Shown here: positions 52,765 through 61,585 of the stretch, in pieces
How positions within the stretch are numbered: position 1 is the first letter of the stretch
How the letters are laid out: each line of letters opens with the position of its first letter
DNA from: Flammeovirgaceae bacterium
GTDB lineage: Bacteria > Bacteroidota > Bacteroidia > Cytophagales > Cyclobacteriaceae
NCBI GenBank assembly: GCA_015180985.1
Contig: CP054185.1
Coordinates: 558,001 to 622,000 of the forward strand
DNA length: 64,000 bases
Direction: 5' to 3'
Program-made: the position numbers and the translations under genes
Notes under the pieces: model-generated
The model's input: the letters and a program-made list of their open reading frames with translations, nothing else
Database searches by the model: none
Told to the model about the DNA's origin: nothing

Positions 52765-55170
52765 CTAAAATTTAAACGTATATCCGATTCGAACGACTTG
52801 TGTTTCAAAGTAGTCCGTACTTACATACCTGAAGCCATCGCCATCAACTTCGCGTTTGATTCGAAGGGTGTTAGCAATGTCAGTTGCGTTCAGATATATT
52901 TCGCCCTTCCCTTGTTGAACAGCTTTTTTAATTCCAAAGTCAACATAGAAACGTGAGTAAGTTTTCCCTTGGGGCACAACATCCGGAGCCATATATACAG
53001 TGTTAAATTGAAGGTCGTAGTTTCCATTCAAATGAAAGAGACCATTTAATTTCAGGCTTCCTGAAAACGCCTTCTGCTTCTCAGCCGAGAAAGTGTTTTC
53101 CTCCGGATATTTGTTAACAACCGTGAATGCCTCAATAACATTTTGGTAGCCATTCACATTGAAATTGAAGGTTGCCCACTTCCCTATATTGTGAGATACA
53201 ATTAGTTCCAACCCTGTTGAATAGCTGTCCCCTGCGTTTTGAAATATGTTATAAATCAGAGTACTGCCGGGCACAATGCTCCCAATACGCGTAATAGTTG
53301 ATTCCATACGCTTATGGTAAAGTGCTGAATAAAGATAGCCATTGCTCCAACTTGATTTGTAGCCCAACTCGAACGAGTTCGTAAACTGAGGGCGAAGTCC
53401 AGGGTTACCAACTTTGATTATTTCAACATCATCGTATTTAGGAAATATGCGGATATCAACCTCGTTCGGTCTGTCTACTCTTCGGTTGTAGAATATTGAG
53501 AATGTATTATTACCATTCGCCTTGTAAGCTAGCCTCAGATTGGGAAATGGTTGCGTGTAGCTATACCCATCACTCTTATAGGTATTATGATCGGGATTTA
53601 CGTCATAGTAGATGTTAACGTACTCTACCCGTAAGCCAGCTTCAATTTCAAAATTTTTATTTTCAACAAAATAGTTGCCGTAGATGGCTGGTATTTTTTC
53701 ACTGTACGTTGCCCAACCGCCAGCACTCACATCCAAGGGAGAATTCAATCCTGGAATGAACTGCATGTTGGTAGGTATATATCTGTTTCTAAATTTAATA
53801 CCTGTCTCAAATCGTCCGTATTTGAGTGGATGCGAGTAATCAATGTTGAAATCCCCAACATGCTCATCGGAGATCAATTTAAATGAGTCGAGACCCGTAT
53901 AGTTGGGAGTGATGTTGGTGAAAAAATATTTCTCATCTTCCCTATGAAAAGTGTAGTTCACACCAACATTAAGTAACCTGCCAGGTTGCTTAAACTTATG
54001 CTGCCATGTGGCCATTTCAGTGCCCGTTGTTTTTACTTCATCTTCCAGAAATTGCCAGAGTCTCAATCGCTCAGAAAAATCCGCATTGAAAAAAGGCTCA
54101 TCTCCTTCATCCAGAATCTTTTCCCTGCTAACAAGGCCTGATACGGTGATAGTGTTACGTTCATTTAAATACCAATCAAAGCCACCTTTAGCTGTTATGA
54201 TATTGGTAGTCCGGTTTCGCATAGTCTGTTGCCGGATAGTATCTCCGTTTTCATAATATCTGTCAACAAACTCATTCTTGTTCAAAGTTTTCGTATAAAG
54301 GTCATCAGCCTGGAGAAAGAGATTTAGTTTTTTCTTTCTGTAGTTAATCGAAACAGAAGGGTTGATCTTGGGTGTTGCTTGATATTGTTCGCGGATTGTC
54401 GGATAATTCTTTTCCTTGATCCATAGAGCACCTAAGCCACCCGCTAAGCCGACCTGGCCGTTAAATCCCTCTCTTACGTCTTTCTTATAAATAATATTGA
54501 TAATTCCAGCATTGCCATTGGCATCGTACTTAGAAGATGGATTGTTGATGACTTCTATCTTTTCAATTGCCGATGCTGGAATATTTTCAAGAGCGCGTTG
54601 ATTGCCAAAACCTGTAAGCGCAGTTTGCTTTCCATCAATCAGTACAACCACCTTGTTACTTCCTCTCAATTGCACTGTTCCCTCCTGGCTTACAGTTACT
54701 CCGGGTAGTGTTTGCATAACCTGAAGCAGTGAACCTCCGCTCTGGCTGACATTGTCTGACACCGAGAAAATTTTTTTATCTAAAGTCTCAGAAACGGCAT
54801 CCCTTGTACCGGACACAACAATTTCGTTAAGAGCTGTGACATTCTCCATTAGCTCAATTATTCCGAGGTCGATATATTCACTGAATTTGCCCACAACCAT
54901 TGATGTACTTAATGTGTTATAGCCCACGAGTGATGTTTCCAGAATATAATTACCTGGTGATAGATTGGTTATCGAAAAACTACCATCATCTGTTGAGACC
55001 GCACCCGATACAAACGAGCTGTCCTTTTCATTCTTGATAATCACATTCACATAAGCCAGACCACTTTTCGATAAGTGGTCTTTCAACACGCCAGATACGG
55101 TGACACTTTTTACCTGAGAAAAGGTAACCGTTGAACATACCAATAGAAAAAATAGAACCGATTTTCGCAT
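52765..55170 (-). CDS. TonB-dependent receptor-like outer-membrane barrel protein
   Basis: An 801-residue protein from ATG 55170 with a signal peptide (SVLFFLLVCSTVTFSQ). It has a carboxypeptidase-regulatory domain (LAYVNVIIKNEKDSSFVSGA, FSITNLSPGNYIL), a plug (NEIVVSGTRDAVSETLDKKIF, LPGVTVSQEGTVQLRGSNKVV) and an OMP-b-brl_3-type barrel ending in VRIGYTFKF. The ligand is unknown. The histidine kinase gene ends 10 nt upstream, so the receptor is probably co-transcribed with, or controlled by, the two-component system. Confidence 0.88.
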   Translation of the reverse strand: MRKSVLFFLLVCSTVTFSQVKSVTVSGVLKDHLSKSGLAYVNVIIKNEKDSSFVSGAVSTDDGSFSITNLSPGNYILETSLVGYNTLSTSMVVGKFSEYIDLGIIELMENVTALNEIVVSGTRDAVSETLDKKIFSVSDNVSQSGGSLLQVMQTLPGVTVSQEGTVQLRGSNKVVVLIDGKQTALTGFGNQRALENIPASAIEKIEVINNPSSKYDANGNAGIINIIYKKDVREGFNGQVGLAGGLGALWIKEKNYPTIREQYQATPKINPSVSINYRKKKLNLFLQADDLYTKTLNKNEFVDRYYENGDTIRQQTMRNRTTNIITAKGGFDWYLNERNTITVSGLVSREKILDEGDEPFFNADFSERLRLWQFLEDEVKTTGTEMATWQHKFKQPGRLLNVGVNYTFHREDEKYFFTNITPNYTGLDSFKLISDEHVGDFNIDYSHPLKYGRFETGIKFRNRYIPTNMQFIPGLNSPLDVSAGGWATYSEKIPAIYGNYFVENKNFEIEAGLRVEYVNIYYDVNPDHNTYKSDGYSYTQPFPNLRLAYKANGNNTFSIFYNRRVDRPNEVDIRIFPKYDDVEIIKVGNPGLRPQFTNSFELGYKSSWSNGYLYSALYHKRMESTITRIGSIVPGSTLIYNIFQNAGDSYSTGLELIVSHNIGKWATFNFNVNGYQNVIEAFTVVNKYPEENTFSAEKQKAFSGSLKLNGLFHLNGNYDLQFNTVYMAPDVVPQGKTYSRFYVDFGIKKAVQQGKGEIYLNATDIANTLRIKREVDGDGFRYVSTDYFETQVVRIGYTFKF

Positions 55171-55180
55171 TTGTGTGATT

Positions 55181-56452
55181 TTAAAAAATAATTGTGAACG
55201 TGTGAATTCCGTCAAAAAAGGAGTAGCTCAGCTTGTAGGAGCAAGCATCGCATATGCGTTTAACTATTGCCAACCCGAGACCAGAACTATTCTCGTCCTT
55301 GCTTTCTTTGCTGAAACGATCAAACATTCTGGAGGCATCCATTTTCATTGGACTGCCGGTATTGGCTACGGTTAGAGTACCGTTTGAAATTTCAATACTT
55401 ACTTTGCCATTACTGTTGCTGTGACGAATGGCATTGTGGAATAGGTTTGAGAGAAGCACCTCAATTAATGTACCATTGGCCTTAGTTGTCAGCGGGTCAA
55501 TCTTCTTCTGAATTGATATGCTCCCCAAATCGGACATCGACTGAAGATTTGAGAGTAGCTTATTCGCCATCATCGCCACATCAACTTCCACTTGTTCGGT
55601 AAATTGATTGTTATCAATCTTGCTCAACAATAGAAGGTTCTTGTTGAGTTTTGACATCCTCATGGCAGTTTCTTCAAGCTCAAGAATGGTTGCGGCCCCC
55701 GCTTCATTGAGTCCGGGTATCTGCATCAAAGTATCAAGCTTCGACTGGAAAATAGACAGCGGGGTTTGAAGTTCATGAGATGCATTCTCAATAAACTCCT
55801 TTTGCTCCAGGTATACCTTCCTGTTTCTTTCAGTAAGATGACTGACCGTCTTATTCAGGTCATCAAATTCGATTATGTCAGTTTTTTCCGGAGTTATTAA
55901 TTCGCTTTTATCAAGCTCATATGCTTTAAGTTGATTGAGGGTGCGATAAAATGGTCTCCATAGCTTTTTCGAGAGGGACCGATTTAGGAGCAATAATCCT
56001 GCGGCAAGGATCACGATAAGAGTAATCTGCACCGCGCCTAAGGTGATAAGCAATTCATTATTATCTACCAACGATAAGCGTATCGTCAAAAGGTATGGCT
56101 TGTCTTTTATAACGACAGACGAAGTTAGAGTCCGGAATGAATTTGATTCCTTAGCCGCGCTATCATACATGACCACGGTTTCGTAGCGCCTGGTTGGTAA
56201 AGATTCAGTTGTTGGCTCTAATATAACATCATACGATAGCTGATCCCAGATTTTTAAATCCAAATCCAGGTCTTCAAGGTATTCATAGTTCTTGATGTGC
56301 TTTACGAATTGGTCAGAATGCAATGCGAGGGACTCATCAACTTCCTCGCTGAGGATTTCCCGGATGGTAAAAATAGAAACCGGAATGCTTATCAGCACAA
56401 TGATAAGCGAATATAAAAGCAATGCGCGTAGGCTAACTTGTAATAATCTCAT
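55181..56452 (-). CDS. Sensor histidine kinase
   Basis: A 423-residue membrane kinase. Two membrane helices (LLYSLIIVLISIPVSIFTI and LGAVQITLIVILAAGLLLL) flank a periplasmic sensor region, then a HisKA domain with the phospho-histidine in NASHELQTPLSI and a HATPase domain with FHNAIRHSN and SGLGLAIVKR. It overlaps its response regulator gene by 4 nt, so they form a cognate pair. The signal is not known; its neighbours suggest cell-envelope or metal/peptide stress. Confidence 0.93.
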   Translation of the reverse strand: MRLLQVSLRALLLYSLIIVLISIPVSIFTIREILSEEVDESLALHSDQFVKHIKNYEYLEDLDLDLKIWDQLSYDVILEPTTESLPTRRYETVVMYDSAAKESNSFRTLTSSVVIKDKPYLLTIRLSLVDNNELLITLGAVQITLIVILAAGLLLLNRSLSKKLWRPFYRTLNQLKAYELDKSELITPEKTDIIEFDDLNKTVSHLTERNRKVYLEQKEFIENASHELQTPLSIFQSKLDTLMQIPGLNEAGAATILELEETAMRMSKLNKNLLLLSKIDNNQFTEQVEVDVAMMANKLLSNLQSMSDLGSISIQKKIDPLTTKANGTLIEVLLSNLFHNAIRHSNSNGKVSIEISNGTLTVANTGSPMKMDASRMFDRFSKESKDENSSGLGLAIVKRICDACSYKLSYSFFDGIHTFTIIF

Positions 56453-57123
56453 GCTGTGAATTTGTATCCTAATCCGTACACTGTCTTAATATAGTCTTGA
56501 CACCCAGCATCATTTAATTTCTTTTTCAGATTCTTAATGTGGGAATAAATGAAATCAAACTTATTCAATAGCTCAGCGTCATCCCCTGAAAGGTGTTCTG
56601 CGATGGCATTTTTCGATAACACCCTGTTTTTGTTAGAGAGCAAGAAAATTAAAAGGTCAAACTCCTTCCGCGTCAATTCAACTTCGTTATTATTAACACT
56701 GACACTTTTGGCAAGTAAGTCAACCGTTATTTCACTGAAGGTGATTTTATTGTTGCCGTCAAAACGTTTTCTTCGAATTATGGATGATACACGAGCACTA
56801 AGCTCCGGAAGGTAAAAAGGCTTGGTCAAATAGTCATCCGCACCTAAATTCAACCCTTTGATCCTGTCATCAAATGAGTCTTTGGCACTGACAATAATCA
56901 CGCCATCGCTTTTATTATACTCTTTGAGTTTTTCAAGGATCTTTAAGCCGTTACCGTCCGGCAAGGTGATGTCAAGAAGCACGCAGTCGTAATCGAACAT
57001 GATGACTCTCTCTAACGCATCACTAGCCGTACTGGCAACTTCGCAAACGTAGCCCTCCTGGCGAAGAAATTCCTTCACGCTCTTTGCTAATTGCTTTTCG
57101 TCCTCAATAATTAAAATCTTCAT
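56449..57123 (-). CDS. OmpR-family response regulator
   Basis: A 224-residue regulator. The receiver domain has the acidic pocket IIEDEKQ, the phospho-acceptor aspartate in CVLLDITLPDG and the lysine in LTKPF. The C-terminal winged helix has VELTRKEFDLLIFLLSNKNRVLS and ends VYGLGYKFT. It is the first gene of the leftward operon with the kinase and TonB receptor. Confidence 0.94.
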   Translation of the reverse strand: MKILIIEDEKQLAKSVKEFLRQEGYVCEVASTASDALERVIMFDYDCVLLDITLPDGNGLKILEKLKEYNKSDGVIIVSAKDSFDDRIKGLNLGADDYLTKPFYLPELSARVSSIIRRKRFDGNNKITFSEITVDLLAKSVSVNNNEVELTRKEFDLLIFLLSNKNRVLSKNAIAEHLSGDDAELLNKFDFIYSHIKNLKKKLNDAGCQDYIKTVYGLGYKFTA

Positions 57124-57232
57124 GCTTTGCTCTAATTAATTAGCTGCATTTTACACTTGTGCTCAAATCAAGCCAAAGATTTTGGAGGAATTCTGAAGTC
57201 CAAAGATTTAACGGGACGTTAATAACTCCGTA

Positions 57233-57841
57233 CTAACAAAGCTCTCTTAATCCACACTTACTAACGAATCCGGACACGGTAAGTCTGTGTACACCTAAGA
57301 TTCTTCCAATGGCACTGTAGGATACTTTCTTATCCAGCAATTCTTTGATCTTCCTTTCTTGCCCTGTCAATTTTGTCTTGGCTGACTTTCTTCCGACAGG
57401 TCGGCCTAAAATGACGCCTTCAGCTTTTTTTCTGGCTAATGCCTCTTTGGTTCGTTGAGAAATTAGGTTGCGCTCTATTTCAGCAGAAAGACCAAACGCA
57501 AAGGCAAGAACTTTAGAGTTGATGTCGCTTCCTAAACGATAATTGTCCTTAATAGTCCAAACTTGTATCTCTCGATTCATGCACTCGTTTAGAATAGCCA
57601 TTATCATTAGCAAATTCCTTCCAAGTCTGGACAACTCAGAGCAAATTAGGACATCATCCTTTTTCATTCGTTTTAGGAGTTTGCCAATTTTTCGCTCGTT
57701 GATATTCTTTGCGCCAGAGATAGTTTCTTCAATCCATTTATCGACAACCAAGACATTTTTTTCACAGAATTGATTGACTTCGTAGCGTTGGTTTTCAACA
57801 GACTGTTTGTCGGTGCTTACACGAATGTAGCCGTAGATCAT
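57233..57841 (-). CDS. Serine recombinase/DNA invertase (Hin/Pin-like)
   Basis: A 202-residue small serine recombinase. The catalytic serine is S9 in YIRVSTDKQS, the arginine motif is SRLGRN, and the long helix E region is LAFAFGLSAEIERNLISQRTKEALARKK. The C-terminal helix-turn-helix binds the crossover site (VSYSAIGRILGVHRLTVSGFV). Size and layout match DNA invertases rather than large transposon integrases. It lies about 95 nt from an inverted repeat that also occurs inside the neighbouring restriction gene, so it is the likely enzyme flipping that segment. Confidence 0.92.
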   Translation of the reverse strand: MIYGYIRVSTDKQSVENQRYEVNQFCEKNVLVVDKWIEETISGAKNINERKIGKLLKRMKKDDVLICSELSRLGRNLLMIMAILNECMNREIQVWTIKDNYRLGSDINSKVLAFAFGLSAEIERNLISQRTKEALARKKAEGVILGRPVGRKSAKTKLTGQERKIKELLDKKVSYSAIGRILGVHRLTVSGFVSKCGLRELC

Positions 57842-57851
57842 AGGGGTTCAA

Positions 57852-57889
57852 GGTTTAAATTAATTAATGAGAAGTGTATAATTTAAACC
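57852..57889. promoter_or_regulatory. Perfect 11-bp inverted repeat at the recombinase promoter
   Basis: GGTTTAAATTA (57852-57862) and TAATTTAAACC (57879-57889) form a perfect dyad with a 16-nt spacer, starting 11 nt before the recombinase start codon. It may be an operator for autoregulation, an invertase enhancer-like site or a promoter element. Confidence 0.6.
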
Positions 57890-57932
57890 AAAACTGTCTA
57901 TAGAAAATATAGCCATTTTTTTATGCACTTAA

Positions 57933-58937
57933 ACTAGCGTTTTTATTAGACAACATGGCGGTTTTACCACCTTCTCTACCAGCCAAAGCTGGGCAATCTT
58001 ATCAAGCATTGAGCAACGAATTAAGGACAAAATTGAGTTGGCAGGCGTGCCGCTAAGGGATTGGGATATTCAAATATTTCGAGGTGTATTAACTGGCTAC
58101 AATGATGCATTTGTCATCAATCGGGAAAAAAAGGAAGAGCTAATCAAGGCAGATCCAAAATCAGCCGAAATTATACGACCGATTCTTAGAGGACGAGACA
58201 TTGCTCGGTACAAATACGAGTTTGCAGAATGTTACCTGATCGCGTTGTTTCCAGCAAAAGAATATAAAATAGATGATTATCCTGCCGTCAAGGATCATCT
58301 CCTCTCATTTGGGAAGGATTTGCTAATTAAGAATGGATTTTCCTGGGTAGCAGATAATTATCTCGAAGAATGGTGCCTAAGGCGTTTAGAGCAAACTGGG
58401 AAAAATATAGTTATCAATGGTGAAAGAATTAGCTTCAAAAAAAATGAAAAGGCCAGAAAAGCAAGCACTAATAAGTGGTATGAGACGCAGGATAGCATAA
58501 GTTATTGGGACGATTTTTCTAAACAGAAAATCATTTGGATTGAGTTAACTGATCACGCAAATTTTTGTCTGGATACCGAAGGCTATTACTTAAACAACAC
58601 GGTTTTCTTTCTGATTGGCGATAGACTTCCATACATTCTCTCTTTCCTTAATTCCAAACTGTGCGAATGGTACTTCGGAAAAATAGCAGCAACATCTGGA
58701 GTAGGGACAAGGAGATGGATCAAGCAGTACATAGAACAAATTTGTATCCCCCTTTCGCCTTCAAGCCACAATGAAATAGCATTAGGACAATTGGTAGTGG
58801 AGATCCAAAAACGTAAAAAGCAGAGATTGGATACCTCTGATCTTGAGAATCAGGTTGATGAGATAATCTTTTCGCTCTTTGAACTGTCATCAGACGAGAT
58901 CAACTTCATTAGTCACTTCGATTTGGCGGAAGCCTGA
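57933..58937 (+). pseudogene. Silent target-recognition cassette of the type IIG enzyme
   Basis: Open reading from 57933 without a start codon of its own at the homologous point; the first ATG-like start (58038) lies well inside. The product begins SVFIRQHG and continues SWAILSSIEQRIKDKIELAGVPLRDW, parallel to the active gene (SVFIRQHG, TWAILSPIEQRIKRKIELTGTPLKEW). It then shares SAEIIRPILRGRDI but differs through most of the ~240-residue recognition domain. It points toward the active gene and overlaps its end by 48 nt. It becomes expressed only if inverted and joined to the methylase half. Confidence 0.9.
57936..57958 (+). repeat. Inversion repeat IR-1 of the specificity switch
   Basis: A 23-bp sequence, AGCGTTTTTATT followed by AGACAACATGG, exactly inverted at 59776-59798. 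In the silent cassette it is read in frame as SVFIRQHG, the same residues and frame as in the active gene. Half-site symmetry (GTTnT...AnAAC) is compatible with a serine-invertase crossover site. Confidence 0.9.
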
Positions 58938-59775
58938 AAGGAGATATTCAATTTCGTCATCTGACAATTTGTAGAGTTCAAAAATCATTTGATCGAGCCG
59001 GTTTTCAAGTTCGTCCGTTTGTAAATTAGACTTTTTAGCCTCAAGAATTTGAAGGGCTAAGTCCGCAAAAGGTTTCTGTTTCACTTGGTCAATAACTGGA
59101 ACGGGCAATTTTTCTATGAACATCGGCTTGTATTCAAAGTAGCCTCCATTTCTAATAACTCCCAAATTTCTCACGTAATAATCACCTAGTGTTGAATTCA
59201 AGACGGCTAGTAGATATGGATTACCAGGCACTATCATAGGCGATGGAGCATTAACAAACATGCCTTCCTCTGCTAGGGTGTAAGACGCTCGAAGATTCAA
59301 ATTCCCCCAAACAATTTTCTGTTTAGAAAAATCGTCCATATAAGCACAGTTCCTCAAATTGTACGGAGTGTCACCCTTGTCTGCACGTTTTTCAAGCTCG
59401 GTATAGTACTTATCCAGGTGCTTTTTAATGGCAGGATAATCCTCTATCTGAATGGGTTTTAAACCCTTTTCCTTGATACCATTGTGTGTGTTGATCAACC
59501 ACAGATCCGCAAAGCTATTGGCGTATCTCTTTATGTCCCTGCCACGCAAAATCGGTCGTATAATTTCGGCTGATTTTGGATCAAGTTTTATCAATTCAGC
59601 TCGCTCTTTTCCAGTAATTATGAAGGCATCATTGAAACCTGTTTTGATCCCATAATTGATGGCTATTTCCCATTCTTTGAGTGGTGTTCCAGTCAATTCT
59701 ATCTTCCGCTTGATTCGTTGCTCAATTGGAGACAATATGGCCCAAGTATCCTTCGTATGAAATTCACTGGCTACC

Positions 59776-59798
59776 CCATGTTGTCTAATAAAAACGCT
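59776..59798 (-). repeat. Inversion repeat IR-2 of the specificity switch
   Basis: Exact reverse complement of 57936-57958, located inside the active gene and coding SVFIRQHG on the minus strand. Recombination with IR-1 would flip 1863 bp and swap the recognition domain in frame. Confidence 0.9.
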
Positions 59799-60192
59799 CA
59801 AATTATTTAACACCTTCTCAGTGACCGTACACGCAAATGTTTTGCCCTTGTTGGCGCCCTTTGTAAAGAGTAAAATATTCGTTACGACCGTTGCAGATTC
59901 GAAGATTTTTTGTTCTGGAAAATCAATGAGCAAAGTCGGGTTTGCATTGTTTGCAAGAAATCTCCGCGTGCCCTCTCCATACCCGGCTCTCATCCACTTA
60001 TTCGATGTGATGTAGCAGAGATTTCCGTTAGGTTTTAGAAGTTGCCATCCTCTTTCATAGAATAGTGAATAGATGTCACCCATTCTATCGAATGTCTGAT
60101 AATTAGCATTCTCATATAGATCAGCTAAATCACCACCGTCTTTTTGCAATTGGATATATGGCGGATTACCGATGACAATATCGAATCCTCCG

Positions 60193-60200
60193 TTTTCAAA
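60193..60200. repeat. Target-site duplication, left copy
   Basis: TTTTCAAA, repeated at 61602-61609. Removing the IS and one copy restores DIFENGGFDIVIGNPPY in frame. Confidence 0.92.
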
Positions 60201-60228
60201 GGTAACGACTAAGCAACTGTGTAAAGGC

Positions 60229-60283
60229 CCGATTCGGCCTTGCTGAAAGGGGATGTGGAATGTACCACTTTCAGCCGAATCGG
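60229..60283 (+). promoter_or_regulatory. Hairpin in the IS leader before the transposase
   Basis: CCGATTCG-GC...GCTGAAAG (60229-60249) pairs with CTTTCAGC-CGAATCGG (60268-60283), giving a long interrupted stem 36 nt before the transposase start. It could stop outside transcripts from expressing the transposase or hide its start. Confidence 0.6.
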
Positions 60284-60318
60284 TTGCATTTAAAGACTTA
60301 ACTTTAAACACAGTTACC

Positions 60319-61542
60319 ATGGAAAATCAAGAACAACACCCACTACTCAAAGAGATGCTCACCCCTGAGTTTCTCAAGCAATTTAAGAATTCGAAAGACC
60401 TCAACAGCTTTATCGATGAACTTTTCAAAAAGGGCATGGAGCAAATGCTGGAAGGTGAACTCGATGGCCATTTGGGCTATGCCAAACATTCACCAGAAGG
60501 GATTAACTCCGGGAACTCACGGAACGGAAAAACCCGTAAGACCATCAAGACCACGCGAGGTGAACTACAGATAGAAGTACCTCGGGATCGGAACAGCACG
60601 TTTGAGCCCGTCCTGGTTCCCAAGCGCAGCCGGTTCGTAGAAGGCATCGAAGAAATTATCATCTCCTTATATGCCCGGGGTATGAGCGTACGCGACATTG
60701 AAATACAAATCCGGGAAATCTATGGTGTGAATGTTTCGGATGCCACTATTTCCAACGTTACCTCGCGGGTACATACGTTGGTAACGGAGTGGCAAAGCAG
60801 GCCTCTTTCATCGGTGTACTTTGTGGTGTGGATGGATGGGATCGTATTCAAAGTCCGGCAGAATGGGAAGGTGATCAACAAAACCATTTACCTGGCCGTA
60901 GGCCTTAATGCTCAGGGGTTTAAGGAAGTATTGGGCATGTGGCTGGGTGAAAGCGAAAGTGCTTCATTCTGGATAAGTGTACTTACTGATTTAAAAAGCC
61001 GTGGCGTGGAAGATATTCTCATCACCAGCACCGATAATCTGAAGGGCTTCACCGATGCAATCACCAGCGTGTTTACCCAATCGGTAACCCAGATTTGTGT
61101 AGTTCATCAGATCAGAAATGCGCTTCGCTACGTTGTCTGGAAAGACAAGAAACAATTTGTAGCCGATTTGAAGACTGTTTACGGAGCACCAAACAAAGAG
61201 CTGGCTGCTCAAGCCTTAGAGCAGCTTGAAGTAACATGGGGCAAAAAATATCCGCATGCTATCAAGTCGTGGAAAACGAATTGGGATAACCTCACGCACT
61301 TCTTCGATTATCCGATCGAAATCCGAACGCTGATCTATACCACGAACATTATCGAAAATCTCAACGGAAAAATCCGCAAGTATACCAACAACAAACTTTC
61401 GTTCCCTGACGACCAGGCGGTGGTGAAAGCGGTGTACCTGGCTTTACGGGAGATCACCAAAAAATGGACCTTGCCCGTGAGAAACTGGCCACTAATCGTA
61501 AATCAATTTTTAACTATCTTCGAAGGCAGATGCAAAATATAA
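60319..61542 (+). CDS. IS256-family (Mutator-type) transposase
   Basis: A 407-residue DDE transposase from ATG 60319 (MENQEQHPLL). The family N-terminus is FIDELFKKGMEQMLEGELDGHLGYAKH with GNSRNGKTRKTIKTTRGELQIEVPRDRN. The catalytic aspartates lie in FVVWMDGIVFKV and TSTDNLKGF, and the C-terminal motif IYTTNIIENLNGKIRKYT carries the glutamate. Length is normal and the frame is intact, so the element may still be active. Confidence 0.96.
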   Translation: MENQEQHPLLKEMLTPEFLKQFKNSKDLNSFIDELFKKGMEQMLEGELDGHLGYAKHSPEGINSGNSRNGKTRKTIKTTRGELQIEVPRDRNSTFEPVLVPKRSRFVEGIEEIIISLYARGMSVRDIEIQIREIYGVNVSDATISNVTSRVHTLVTEWQSRPLSSVYFVVWMDGIVFKVRQNGKVINKTIYLAVGLNAQGFKEVLGMWLGESESASFWISVLTDLKSRGVEDILITSTDNLKGFTDAITSVFTQSVTQICVVHQIRNALRYVVWKDKKQFVADLKTVYGAPNKELAAQALEQLEVTWGKKYPHAIKSWKTNWDNLTHFFDYPIEIRTLIYTTNIIENLNGKIRKYTNNKLSFPDDQAVVKAVYLALREITKKWTLPVRNWPLIVNQFLTIFEGRCKI

Positions 61543-61585
61543 AACCTTTACGCAGTTGCTTAGTCGTTACCCAGCACTTACACAC

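Larger units (their letters stand above)
58890..60200 (-). pseudogene. Type IIG restriction-modification enzyme, C-terminal part (cut off by IS)
   Basis: The frame read leftward from the IS border begins FENGGFDIVIGNPPYIQLQ, holding the methylase motif IV NPPY, and continues through CYITSNKWMRAGYGEG to the TaqI-type recognition domain (PLKEWEIAINYGIKTGFNDAF, SAEIIRPILRGRDI, DDFSKQKIVWGN). It ends at 58890. The natural start is in the fragment beyond the IS at 61602-63685. The 8 bp TTTTCAAA at 60193-60200 are repeated after the IS, so this is the second half of one gene of 1128 codons. Confidence 0.92.

Noticed and set aside
58038-58937. Independent plus-strand gene for a small methylase
   Set aside because: It lacks all catalytic methylase motifs, its homology extends upstream of the first start codon to the inversion repeat, and it corresponds only to the recognition domain of the neighbouring enzyme.
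60201-60320. Start of the C-terminal restriction fragment inside the IS
   Set aside because: The first ~38 codons are IS sequence read on the wrong strand; the frame is only open by chance.
60201-61571. IS borders at the near-perfect inverted repeats only
   Set aside because: No target duplication fits these borders, while moving the right border to 61601 gives an exact 8-bp duplication and restores the gene frame.
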